Source of the DNA: Saccharomycopsis crataegensis
Lineage: Eukaryota; Ascomycota; Saccharomycetes; Ascoideales; Saccharomycopsidaceae
Assembly: GCF_037102585.1 (NCBI RefSeq)
Contig: NW_027043822.1
Coordinates: 1-64,000, forward strand
Direction of reading: 5' to 3'
DNA: 64,000 bases
Every line of letters begins with the position of its first letter. Position 1 is the stretch's first letter. Of this stretch, positions 9,910-19,152 are shown piece by piece. Under the pieces are notes generated by a model. That model made no database searches. It saw only the letters and a program-made list of their open reading frames with translations, and had not been told where the DNA came from. Made by a program: the position numbers and the translations under genes.

Positions 9910-11055
9910 ATGGGCCGTTCTGTCTCTGCAAATCCTAAAATCACAATCATAGGGTCGGGAACCTTTGGGAACTACGCTGCAAATATCCTCGTTAAGTCAT
10001 ATCCACATTATCATATTACTTTAATCGCTGTCAATGACTACGCTTACAATTTGATGGCAACTCATAGACTCATAACCGGAGGATTCAAACCAAAAGACAT
10101 AACAAGGCCTCTCTCTGAAATCATTTCAAGTAAAGTTAACATAGTTCTTGTCAAGGAGGTAGTCGAATTCAATGAGAAAAACACCAGACTCATAACTTCT
10201 AATGATGCCGAGGAAACTATTGACCATGATATACTTATCCTTGCAACAGGCTCTAAATGGGCCAACCCCATTGCTGCTCAAAATTTCGGCAGTTCCGTTG
10301 ATTCAATGACTGAATATTTACATAATGAAATTGAGAAATTCAAAGATGCCAAAAAGATTTTAATTGCTGGCCTAGGATTTGTAGGCGTGGAGTTGGCTGG
10401 TGAATTGGGTTACGCATTCAAGGCACAATTGGCTAGCGGTGAAAAAGAAATTGTATGTGTTCATTCTTTTGAAAATGTGATTGACAATAGATACTCAGAA
10501 AGTATCAGGAATAGTATTAAACAATATTTGAAAAATATGAACATTAAGATGGTCTTCAAAGAAAAGGCAGTATATGATCCAGAAACCAATCCAAGACAGG
10601 TGAAATTGACACATTCCACTATTGAAGATATTGACCTTTTTTACAGTTGCACAGGTCCAATAGCTAATCTTCCCCTGAATACCTTAACTGGCTTAGAAGT
10701 TGATAAGAAAGGTTATATCAAAGTAAAAAAAACTCTTCAAACTTTGAAATACCCAAATATTTTTGCGTTTGGTGACATTAACAATGTGCCAGGCAAAAGA
10801 TTTGTTTACAGAGAAGAGCATGGTGAGGTTTTAAGAAAGAATGTTGAGTTGGTTGTTGTTGGTGCTTCTCACGGATTCAAAGAGTATGTTACCAAACCAA
10901 GACCAGTAGGAGTTTCTATTGGTCCGGAGTTAGGGGTTGGCCAGGCACCATTGGGTAAGTTAGGTACGGTTAAAGTTCCTGAATTTTTGATAGTGAAAAA
11001 GAAGAGCAAGCATTTGTTTACCGATAAACTTGATGAGGTTTTGGGTAAGGTATGA
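9910..11055 (+). CDS. AIF/FSP1-like FAD-dependent NAD(P)H oxidoreductase
   Basis: A 381-residue pyridine nucleotide-disulfide oxidoreductase. The N-terminal FAD dinucleotide fold is seen as ITIIGSGTFGNYAA (residues about 11-24). A central NAD(P)-binding fold follows as ILIAGLGFVGVELAGEL (about 155-171), and a second FAD contact as IFAFGDINNVPGKR (about 288-301). This is the arrangement of the AIF and FSP1 group, which reduces quinones or acts in stress-related death. There is no obvious mitochondrial presequence. Instead the protein begins MGRSVS, which fits the N-myristoylation pattern (Gly2, Ser6) known for human FSP1 (MGSQVS). Membrane-associated quinone reduction is therefore a reasonable inference. 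Confidence 0.85.
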   Translation: MGRSVSANPKITIIGSGTFGNYAANILVKSYPHYHITLIAVNDYAYNLMATHRLITGGFKPKDITRPLSEIISSKVNIVLVKEVVEFNEKNTRLITSNDAEETIDHDILILATGSKWANPIAAQNFGSSVDSMTEYLHNEIEKFKDAKKILIAGLGFVGVELAGELGYAFKAQLASGEKEIVCVHSFENVIDNRYSESIRNSIKQYLKNMNIKMVFKEKAVYDPETNPRQVKLTHSTIEDIDLFYSCTGPIANLPLNTLTGLEVDKKGYIKVKKTLQTLKYPNIFAFGDINNVPGKRFVYREEHGEVLRKNVELVVVGASHGFKEYVTKPRPVGVSIGPELGVGQAPLGKLGTVKVPEFLIVKKKSKHLFTDKLDEVLGKV

Positions 11056-11643
11056 CATTTGGCTTGGTGAGAAACACTTTTACTTTTGCACGCAGCGCTT
11101 TCACGTTTTCCAATCATTTTTTATTATTATTCAAATTCGATTGATAGTATACCTCTTGATTGAAAACTCTCTGATTATAGTAGTGTGAAATGCTTATGAT
11201 CTTGCAATCAAGAAAGTCTGTTTTGGCTAGATTCCAGCTATTTATCTTACCAATGTGTCAAAGGCATTGAGTGGTGTAAGTGCAAAAGAGCAAAATATAG
11301 ACAATAACACCTGTTGTAGGCTCATAAACATAATTTATAAACACCTAAGAATAATTATGGCCTTTTTGTGTGGGTAAATTGTATAAGCTGTTGTCAGGAC
11401 TATTCATTAGATGTCAAAGGTCACATAGGATTCGATACACAAATAGCAACAGCCCTTCTCTCATAATTCAGATCCTATACTATATATTTTTCAAGGCTTT
11501 GCGAAACTGCAAGTCAACAAAATAAATATTTGAGGATTACGGAGATAGACAACACTGACGGTATAAAACTTGACAACGAAAATGCTTTGAAGGGGTGAAT
11601 CACCCCATTTCAGACATGAACGGGAAAAGTGGGAAACAATCTG
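11056..11643. other. Intergenic, convergent gene ends
   Basis: This 588-bp interval separates the 3' ends of two convergent genes. It is AT-rich and shows no conserved element or coding frame that I can support. Confidence 0.5.
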
Positions 11644-11853
11644 TTACTGGCAGGGTAAACAAATGAGAGGTTTTTTAACACAAGCATAAATGGCAATCAT
11701 TAACACCAAAAATAGACCAAATAATAGGGCAAATAACATGGATGCTACAGTGACTAAGATGGATATATTATTCTTACTCATAATCCAAGACGCCATATGA
11801 TAGATGTGCTCAAAACTTTCGAAAGACACACCTTCAGTCTCGTGACTCATCAT
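11644..11853 (-). CDS. Small single-pass membrane protein
   Basis: A 69-residue frame beginning MMSHETEGVSF, with a hydrophilic N-terminal half and one strong membrane segment at about residues 28-57 (ISILVTVASMLFALLFGLFL followed by more hydrophobic residues). It ends in KKPLICLPCQ, where the lysines favour a cytosolic C-terminus and the cysteines could be acylated. It has its own GC-rich promoter shared with BDF1, and its composition differs from the random frames nearby. I do not recognise the family. Translation could begin at either of the two adjacent ATG codons. Confidence 0.6.
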   Translation of the reverse strand: MMSHETEGVSFESFEHIYHMASWIMSKNNISILVTVASMLFALLFGLFLVLMIAIYACVKKPLICLPCQ

Positions 11854-12259
11854 CGTTCGGAGCCCCTGTTTTTTTTATTAGTCGCGCTCACGGGTTTACC
11901 GTGGCATTACCCGGCCTCAGGGCTGGCTATCTTGCCACCGCGGCGGTATTTATAACCGGATTACCTCGCCCGCGTTTTTCAGATTTTTCAACATTTTTTT
12001 CTTTAATCTGAAAATAAAAATAAAGACACTGACGCGTGTCATTTGTCTTGAAATTTCCACAACATAAAATTGATCAAAAACCCCCAGATATATCGATCTA
12101 TCTCCATTATTTGGCTTTTAGGACTTACATAATATCTTTGATTGTATACATAAACCATATCTTCAATTTTATTGACTTCTTTAATCAAAGTACGCGTCTA
12201 TTATTTACTTTTGTGTTTTGTGAGCATTAGGTAATATTCTCGTCTTTTTGTGAACAAAT
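11854..12259. promoter_or_regulatory. Divergent promoter of the small membrane protein and BDF1
   Basis: The half near the small gene is unusually GC-rich (about 11880-11975, including CCACCGCGGCGG) and contains a TATTTATA box. On the BDF1 side, two ACGCGT hexamers lie at 12032-12037 and 12192-12197. That is the MCB core bound by MBF in G1, so cell-cycle control is possible, though this is inference. Confidence 0.5.
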
Positions 12260-14266
12260 ATGCTGGAGAAGGATACGAACTCATCAACTTCTAATGTTCA
12301 GATTGAATCGGATGCCCCTTTAGAATCAATCAATAACACCAAACATGCTAGAGATGAAAATGAGGAGAAATCAGACGAACCAGATTCAAAGAAATTAAAA
12401 TTGGATTATTCGGAAACACAAATCGAAACAAAAGAGCAACAATCGACAATGGAGCCACCAACTCAAACAGAGAAACCATCATCGGGATCAACATCGCTAG
12501 AAAAGTCTGCTACACTGGAAAACCCTTCAAAAGAATCAATAAACTCGGATACACAACCAAAAACAACTGATATTGTATTCAAGGAAGATGGCACTGTGGA
12601 TACTTCACAGATGATTCCTGCAGCCAAACCTGATTTGAAAATTGAAGAAAATATTTCCAATGCAATGCCAAATCACCAAAAACAGTATTTATTGAAATCG
12701 CTCAAATCAATCAAAAGGTTGAAAGATTCTCTGCCATTCTTACTCCCAGTTGATATCGTCAAATTACAAATTCCTTTCTATTACAATTTTATCCCAAAAC
12801 CAATGGATCTATCAACTATAGAGAAGAAATTAACAGTTGATGGGTACGAGACTCCAGATGCAGTCCATGAAGATTTCAACTTAATGATAAGTAATTGTAT
12901 CAAATTTAATGGCGAGAAAGCTTCAATTTCAAGGATGGGTCTAAATATTCAAGCAAGCTTTGAAAAGTTATTGCTTAACGTTCCAGACAAAAATATAGCA
13001 CCTGGAAGCTCCTCAGATTCTAACAGAAATAAAAGAAAACCTACTACAGCTGGCAATTCCACAGGCAATGGCGTTCCGAAAATTAGAAGAGATAATACTT
13101 CTGGCAGACCAAAGCGAGAAATTCACCCTCCCAAGCCAAAAGATATGCCATACGATATTCGACCAAGAAACAAAAAGTTGCTTGCAGATTTAAGATTTGC
13201 TGGCCAAACTTTGAAAGAATTAACATCCAAAAAACACGAAACCTATAACTATCCATTTCTTGAGCCTGTTGATCCAGTGGCTTTGGACTGTCCAACATAT
13301 TTTGATATTGTTAAAATACCAATGGATTTATCGACTATTCAAAACAAGTTACAAAATAACCAATATAATGCATTGGAAGAATTTTACAACGATGTCAAAT
13401 TGGTTTTCAAAAACTGTTATGCATTTAACCCGGAGAATACTCCCGTTAATTTGATGGGTCATAAGTTAGAAGCTATATTTGATAAGAAATGGCTCGATAA
13501 ACCAGTCCATGACCCCACTCCACCTCCAGGCAGTGCAAAAGGTGAAGAATTCTATGATGAGGATCATGAAGATGATGATGAAGAATTTGACGAAGAAGAC
13601 GAAATTGACATTGAGCAATCAATCATGAACAACCAAGCGATTCAATTTTTGGAAGCTCAAATTGAACGTATGAAGAAAGATTTAGAAAAAATGAAAAAAG
13701 AGGAATATGAAAAGGCAAAGAAGCGGGCTCTCAAGCAAAAGAAAAAGAAAGGTCTGGCGAAGGGTAAGAAATCAGGTGCAGCAGCCATTAGAAATCGTAA
13801 GCTTTCCAAGAGTACGGTGGATGGTATTGATGAACCAATTGAGTTAACATTTGACATGAAAAAAGAATTAAGTGAAAAAATTAATTATCTCAATGAAAAG
13901 AAGTTGCAACATGTTATGAAGATCATAAATGAATCGGTTCCGGATTTGCAAAAGGATGGAGAGGATGAAATTGAATTAGATATGGATATGGTGGATGATG
14001 AAACATTATTGAAATTGTACAATTATGTAGTAGCTAAAAATTCAAACGCGGGAACAAGCAAGAAAGGTAAGGGCAAAGCAGGTAATGGGAAAGCAAAGAG
14101 AAAATCGATTACAAAAAAGGCTAGTGACCGTGATAAGAAGATTGATATTTTGAAGCAACGATTAGAGGAATACGATAAGGGTAATAGCTACCAAAATGGT
14201 ATTGAAAGTAGTGATGAAGATGATGAAGATGATGATGACGAAAGTGAAAGTTCTGAAGAAGAGTGA
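12260..14266 (+). CDS. BDF1: Double-bromodomain BET factor Bdf1
   Basis: A 668-residue nuclear chromatin reader that binds acetylated histone tails and recruits TFIID and SWR1 in yeasts. After an acidic N-terminus, the first bromodomain spans about residues 145-235 (FIPKPMDLSTIEKKL and NCIKFNG). The second spans about 300-405 (DIVKIPMDLSTIQNKL and NCYAFNPENTPVNLMGHKL). An acidic stretch (about 430-455) and a Lys/Glu coiled coil (about 460-500) follow. The extraterminal (NET) domain is at about 525-600 (LTFDMKKELSEKINYL). The C-terminal tail is basic and then acidic serine-rich. Length and order match fungal Bdf1. It starts at the first ATG of the open frame. Confidence 0.95.
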   Translation: MLEKDTNSSTSNVQIESDAPLESINNTKHARDENEEKSDEPDSKKLKLDYSETQIETKEQQSTMEPPTQTEKPSSGSTSLEKSATLENPSKESINSDTQPKTTDIVFKEDGTVDTSQMIPAAKPDLKIEENISNAMPNHQKQYLLKSLKSIKRLKDSLPFLLPVDIVKLQIPFYYNFIPKPMDLSTIEKKLTVDGYETPDAVHEDFNLMISNCIKFNGEKASISRMGLNIQASFEKLLLNVPDKNIAPGSSSDSNRNKRKPTTAGNSTGNGVPKIRRDNTSGRPKREIHPPKPKDMPYDIRPRNKKLLADLRFAGQTLKELTSKKHETYNYPFLEPVDPVALDCPTYFDIVKIPMDLSTIQNKLQNNQYNALEEFYNDVKLVFKNCYAFNPENTPVNLMGHKLEAIFDKKWLDKPVHDPTPPPGSAKGEEFYDEDHEDDDEEFDEEDEIDIEQSIMNNQAIQFLEAQIERMKKDLEKMKKEEYEKAKKRALKQKKKKGLAKGKKSGAAAIRNRKLSKSTVDGIDEPIELTFDMKKELSEKINYLNEKKLQHVMKIINESVPDLQKDGEDEIELDMDMVDDETLLKLYNYVVAKNSNAGTSKKGKGKAGNGKAKRKSITKKASDRDKKIDILKQRLEEYDKGNSYQNGIESSDEDDEDDDDESESSEEE

Positions 14267-14852
14267 TTAAGTCCACTTTAAAAAAACCAAAAAAAACAAA
14301 AATATATTTTTCTTTCTTACAGTTTCTTACTAGCCCAGGTTTTTCTAATTTAGCTTTCTTTTATTCTTAGTGTTATTGTTATTATTGTTACTATTATTGT
14401 TACTATTACTATTATTGATCAATGAAAAGAATTTTAATGTTTTACTTTTTTTTTTTTTCTATCTTTGTTTGTCCATTGCTCATATGAATTCATCCGGTGG
14501 ATATAGTGTACATTACTTTTTATATTTATTTATGTGTAGTAAGTAATTTTTTCACGTTTTTCTAACCTTCAAAAGCTTTAACATTTGCTATTCCAAGTGG
14601 TCAAATAAGCAGAATTTATTGCTTACTGTGTATAGCTCCAATAGTGACATTGATCACAATTTCCCTACACTCATTATTTGGTCATCAAAAGAGTTTATTA
14701 TACAACAACCTTCGGCGGAGTCAAATATTCAATAAAACAAAGGGAAAAATCAAGAGGCGAAAAAAAAAATTAACAAAGGAGGTTAAAGGACTATCTTAGA
14801 TTAAAGTAACGAAATAACAAGACGGCCGAAGAAAACGAAAGCTTTCATATGT
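14267..14852. other. Intergenic, convergent BDF1 and NOT5 ends
   Basis: AT-rich with TTATTG/TTACTA microsatellite-like stretches near 14375-14420 and a T run near 14450. No gene is supported. Confidence 0.5.
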
Positions 14853-16964
14853 TCACCATTTTTCAAATTCATCATTATTAAAATCCAACTCAATTTCTTT
14901 CAATTTGATACTCCAGTCAACCTCAAAATCAAAGAATTTGTAAATATTACTTCCTTTGATATCAGTAGAATCAATATTATCTATTCTTTGGAACCAAACA
15001 TGCAATTTCTTATTAAATTTCCAGTTTCTTGCTTGAAGTTCTCTCAATGCCAAATATTGAATATATGAACCATTGTCATAGTCATTGAAATCAAGCAATG
15101 AGGAATTAGGCTCATTAAAATTTTCCTGCTCGGTTGATACATTATTTCCTGTTATTGTAACAGTCGCATTTGCAGAAGATGGAGATTCCTTACTTAAAAG
15201 AATGTCCTTTGGATTTGTTAAAATTGTCTGTTTCTGTTGGAAATTCAAATAATAGTTAGGATTCGAGCCATTATCATCTCCATAGTAAAAAATATAGAAG
15301 AGTGTTTCTATGCTTAACTTTTTGAATAAATCTTTATTAAATCCATTTATCAAACAGAAATTGTTTTTATTATCAATACCCGCCTGTTTTTGTTGACCCT
15401 CCTGCAAGTTATTCAAACTATCAATATTCTTCTCAAACACAGGATAATCGATAGAAGTTGGATGAGGTTTTGAAGCAAAATAATTAAATGGCTTTTCAGA
15501 GTCAACAGAATCAGGACAATTTATCAAAGAATTAGAAATATACTTGAAAATGGCTGCACTATTGAATGATTCACTGCTTGGCTCAATTCTTTCACCGAGA
15601 ACCTCTTGCTGATAAAACAAGTCCACTTTGTTTTTATTTTGCTCAAATAATGGCACAAGATCTGACAAGCCCGGGAGTGTTGCCAATACTTTATCAATGG
15701 TATGAATAACCTCTTCTTGGTGCTCTTCATCTTTGACTTCAAATTTTTCTGATTCTTTGATACTAACTTGAGATTTTTCAGCATTAATAGGAGGTGGAGT
15801 AGACATTATAGATTTACTCGAATCAGTAGCAGCTGCTAAATTACTAACAAGTTTAGAATATGAAAGTACAGGCGTTGAAGTCGTTGTTGGCTTTACTGCC
15901 TTGACAGAGCCAGAAGCTGTGCAGCTTGATGCTGACATTTTTTGTTGTTGCGGCGACGCCTGTTGTTGAACTAGAGTTGAGTATTTAACTTCATTATTCT
16001 TTGGGACAGGAGCAGGTTTCAAACTATTTAATATTGTGTTTGATGGAGTCGAGGCTCTTATCACAGGGCTTTCCTGATGTTTCTTGGTTGGAGTAATATT
16101 TGAGGATATGGACAAATCCTTAACCGAGTTTGTCAACTCATTAGTATGAATGTTATCTTTTTTCTGCTTATCTATTTCCTCGTGATCATCAGATTCATCT
16201 TCCTCATCAGAATCAGCGTTAGCACTAACGAATTCTCCAACAGGGCCAAAAGTAGGCTCCACTTCATCTAATCCCAATTCATCATATACTGTATCATCAT
16301 CATAGAAGTCTGGATCTTGGTTGCTATCAACATAGTAAGTGATTGATTCTTTAATATCGCTGATCTGATCTGGTTCCAATTTACCATTTTCCAAAAATCG
16401 CAAAATGGTTTCCAATTTGGCCAAATGCCAATTGTTTCTATCCATAATTTCTTGAAATCCATCAATCTGAGATTGTTTGGATAAAGAAACCTTTTTGTTT
16501 TTCTTGACTGTTGATTGAATTTGTTGGATCTTGGCCTCAAGTCCTTCATTCTGCTGATTAATTTTCTCAATGTTGTCACTAACGAAATCTGTGGCTTCAA
16601 TCTTTTCACGTTCTCTTGGATCTAATTTCTTTTCCATGTTTAATCCTTCTTTTGAAAATGCCTTTGTTTTCATGTCTCTCTCCACAAGCTTGAATCTTTC
16701 CATTTGGCGTTCAATTTTCTTTCTATACTCGAGAAGAGGTTTCTTATCTTTGACATCATTACCACTTATCCAATTCTTGATCTGTTCTCTTTGTCTTTGA
16801 AGCTTCTTGATTTCTTTCTTCAAGTCACTCTCAAGTTTCTCTTTTTGCGATGGGTTTTCACAACTTATTACTTTGTCATAAAGATAATCAAATCCCATCA
16901 ACCCTTCATTGACCCGCTTAAACACACGGTCAATTTCTTGTTGTAGCTTTCTTTGGGCCATCAT
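14853..16964 (-). CDS. NOT5: CCR4-NOT subunit Not3/Not5
   Basis: A 703-residue subunit of the CCR4-NOT complex, which couples deadenylation, transcription and codon-optimality sensing on ribosomes. The N-terminal Not3 domain (about residues 1-230) is a long coiled coil opening RKLQQEIDRVFKRVNEG, with KLESDLKKEIKKLQRQREQIK and MKTKAFSKEGL. A low-complexity acidic, Ser/Pro/Gln-rich middle follows. The C-terminal NOT box (about 600-703) includes LALRELQARNWKFNKKLHVWF. S. cerevisiae has two paralogs (Not3 and Not5) from whole-genome duplication; a CUG-clade yeast is expected to have one, here named NOT5 by convention. Two adjacent ATG codons are possible starts, and the second (MAQRKL) matches relatives better. 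Confidence 0.93.
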   Translation of the reverse strand: MMAQRKLQQEIDRVFKRVNEGLMGFDYLYDKVISCENPSQKEKLESDLKKEIKKLQRQREQIKNWISGNDVKDKKPLLEYRKKIERQMERFKLVERDMKTKAFSKEGLNMEKKLDPREREKIEATDFVSDNIEKINQQNEGLEAKIQQIQSTVKKNKKVSLSKQSQIDGFQEIMDRNNWHLAKLETILRFLENGKLEPDQISDIKESITYYVDSNQDPDFYDDDTVYDELGLDEVEPTFGPVGEFVSANADSDEEDESDDHEEIDKQKKDNIHTNELTNSVKDLSISSNITPTKKHQESPVIRASTPSNTILNSLKPAPVPKNNEVKYSTLVQQQASPQQQKMSASSCTASGSVKAVKPTTTSTPVLSYSKLVSNLAAATDSSKSIMSTPPPINAEKSQVSIKESEKFEVKDEEHQEEVIHTIDKVLATLPGLSDLVPLFEQNKNKVDLFYQQEVLGERIEPSSESFNSAAIFKYISNSLINCPDSVDSEKPFNYFASKPHPTSIDYPVFEKNIDSLNNLQEGQQKQAGIDNKNNFCLINGFNKDLFKKLSIETLFYIFYYGDDNGSNPNYYLNFQQKQTILTNPKDILLSKESPSSANATVTITGNNVSTEQENFNEPNSSLLDFNDYDNGSYIQYLALRELQARNWKFNKKLHVWFQRIDNIDSTDIKGSNIYKFFDFEVDWSIKLKEIELDFNNDEFEKW

Positions 16965-17336
16965 CTTGACGGTTTATATATATTTGATTGTTGACTCTTC
17001 TTATTTGCTATAATACTAGTTTTGACAGGGGCTCGATATTTTTAGGTTTCGATCTTTCTTGGTCAATGATTTTAAGGGCCACTAAAGTTGTCTCAGTAGC
17101 CAACCGACTTGTAGCGTTTTTTTTTTCTGATGGTTTCGGTTGTATTAGAAAATCAACAACATACAAAGGAAAAAGTTACCCGGTTATATACCATACTTTG
17201 TCGCTCCCCATGAGATAAGCCGAGCACCGCTTATATATTGTATAGAACAACTATTATATATATTTAGAAGTTTTTTATAATATTATATATATATATAATA
17301 TCATTATCACGCATTATGTCATCACGACCATCATCA
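16965..17336. promoter_or_regulatory. NOT5 promoter and USE1 3' region
   Basis: The interval lies upstream of NOT5 and downstream of USE1, both on the minus strand. It carries very AT-rich alternating TA stretches at about 17230-17305. No further gene was found. Confidence 0.5.
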
Positions 17337-18137
17337 TCATAGCAAAGAGCGTGGGACCAAGCGGATAATTAAAAGCATCACAATAACAGCTATTACCAAA
17401 CCACCAGTCGCATAAACGTAGAACCAAAATCCCACTTTCCCCTGTTCGTTGAATACCCTCATTTTTTTCCCAACTTGGTGCGCCACAGTATCGACCTTTT
17501 CTAGGTTCTTGGTTGTGTCATTCAATATATTCGTGTCGTTGACAATACTATCATTAAGTCTACTCATGTTTTCTCTGAATTGACCCACAAGACCCATCAT
17601 ATCGTTCAATATAGAGTCCTGTCGCAACTGATGATTGTCATTTTGGTTTTCCATATTCAAGTTAGAAGATACGAGGGAAGATCCTTTCCGTGACAATAAA
17701 CGATGGCGAAGCTGAGTTAAATCGTCTTCTTCGGTCTCTTGTAGATTTATGCTCGTGGCACTTGTGATATTCTCATTGCCTCTAATTATTTCTGGTTTTG
17801 TGATGGAGTGTTCCTGCTGTGTTTGTGATCCAGTAACTGACTCTGCTATTTGCTTCTTTTTTGCCTCTTCATTTTCCTTATTCAAATGTCTCAACGACGA
17901 AAGGGCCTGGAATTGTTCTTCATAAATTTTGTTATTTGTTTCATGGAGCTTCTCTTTGAGATTATTAAGATTATTGGATATGATCAATCTGTGGATCATA
18001 TCGGCATCATATTGCAAGCTATTACCTACCACCAAGTTCAAAAAACTGGAATCATTGGCACTTGTTGATGATTGTTGCTTATGGCGTGCTACTTGAACAT
18101 CTAAATTAGTAATGAGGTTTCCGATTCTTGTCTCCAT
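17337..18137 (-). CDS. USE1: ER SNARE Use1
   Basis: A 266-residue tail-anchored SNARE. Use1 works with Sec20, Ufe1 and Sec22 in COPI vesicle fusion at the ER. The C-terminal part shows a SNARE-like heptad region at about residues 170-235 (MMGLVGQFRENMSRLNDSIVND, with the ionic-layer position probably in the LNDSIVND part). A membrane anchor follows at about 240-260 (FYVYATGGLVIAVIVMLLII), ending VPRSLL. The KVGFWFYV run before the anchor also fits this family. The N-terminal half is predicted helical and Gln/Asn-rich. Length is close to the 245 residues of S. cerevisiae Use1. Confidence 0.82.
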   Translation of the reverse strand: METRIGNLITNLDVQVARHKQQSSTSANDSSFLNLVVGNSLQYDADMIHRLIISNNLNNLKEKLHETNNKIYEEQFQALSSLRHLNKENEEAKKKQIAESVTGSQTQQEHSITKPEIIRGNENITSATSINLQETEEDDLTQLRHRLLSRKGSSLVSSNLNMENQNDNHQLRQDSILNDMMGLVGQFRENMSRLNDSIVNDTNILNDTTKNLEKVDTVAHQVGKKMRVFNEQGKVGFWFYVYATGGLVIAVIVMLLIIRLVPRSLL

Positions 18138-19005
18138 TTTTGTTCATATAGATATATATATACTTATTGCACTGAGAGTGCTTCACCTTCGAGAGCCTTC
18201 TTCCCACCTAATCTTTTTTTTTTGTGACGGGTGGATTTTCCTGGTGGTACTATCCGGGGGTCACACACCCCTATTTGGATTGCAACCACCATACTTCTCT
18301 TTATTGTAGATAGGTGGTATCTTTTGAACACAAGCTATTCAAGAGAAAGAGAGAGAGATTTGTAAATAAAGGACATTCTTATTATTGATGGGCCAGAGAT
18401 TCCTGTTGTACTGGATCTTTGATTGGAAGCAGATTTTATAGCAAATTACCACTTAGAAGCTTTGAAAGAGAAATGTTGGCCTGATTGTTAAAACGCAAGA
18501 AGACTTGGAGTAGCATGTGCTGATGTTTGGGGCTGAGAATAATTCTGTAATGAAATTCTATTAACAATTCCGTGGTTGATAAGCAAAAAATATCTCTATC
18601 TATTCTGGAGGGGGGAAATCGGTAGATACCAAAATGATATTTTCAACGATGACATCACTAGTACCATATTACTATTCCTCTTCTCTTCAAGTTTGGAAAG
18701 TAATTGCACAAGCAATTATTATTTGTAATCAAGATATAAATCATTTGATAACTGTTTCTTTGACAATCCATCCGATCATGATTTCTGTTTTCATTTGATA
18801 TTCTAAGAATTATTGCCAGTCTTAAATTTCCTGTACGAATTATGTCCCACATGCAAAAAAAAAAAAAAAAAAAAAATTACCCCGGATTTCTATCACATTT
18901 CAATCATCGATTACAGTTGATCATCACATCTTCTCTTCAATAAATTATCCCCACCACTAACAAGTCACACAAAACCCCAGAAATCATCTGCAAAGTAAAA
19001 TACAC

Positions 19006-19036
<31 letters not shown>

Positions 19037-19152
19037 TCACAAGCATCCAAACAATTATAAAGGAGAGAAAACAACAAAAACACAAAAAAAAAAACTCAAT
19101 CCATAAGAAATACACAAAACACTTCGTTCTTCTTTTCAAATAAGGTTGGATC
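18138..19152. other. Intergenic, USE1 and glucoamylase promoters
   Basis: A divergent 1-kb interval with two long A homopolymers (about 18855-18876 and 19004-19034). No conserved coding frame was found. A small hairpin GCACT-GAG-AGTGC lies at 18169-18181 near the USE1 start. Confidence 0.5.

Noticed and set aside
11400-11470. Box-B-like GGATTCGATAC suggesting a tRNA
   Set aside because: No matching box A, acceptor stem or terminator was found at the right distances.
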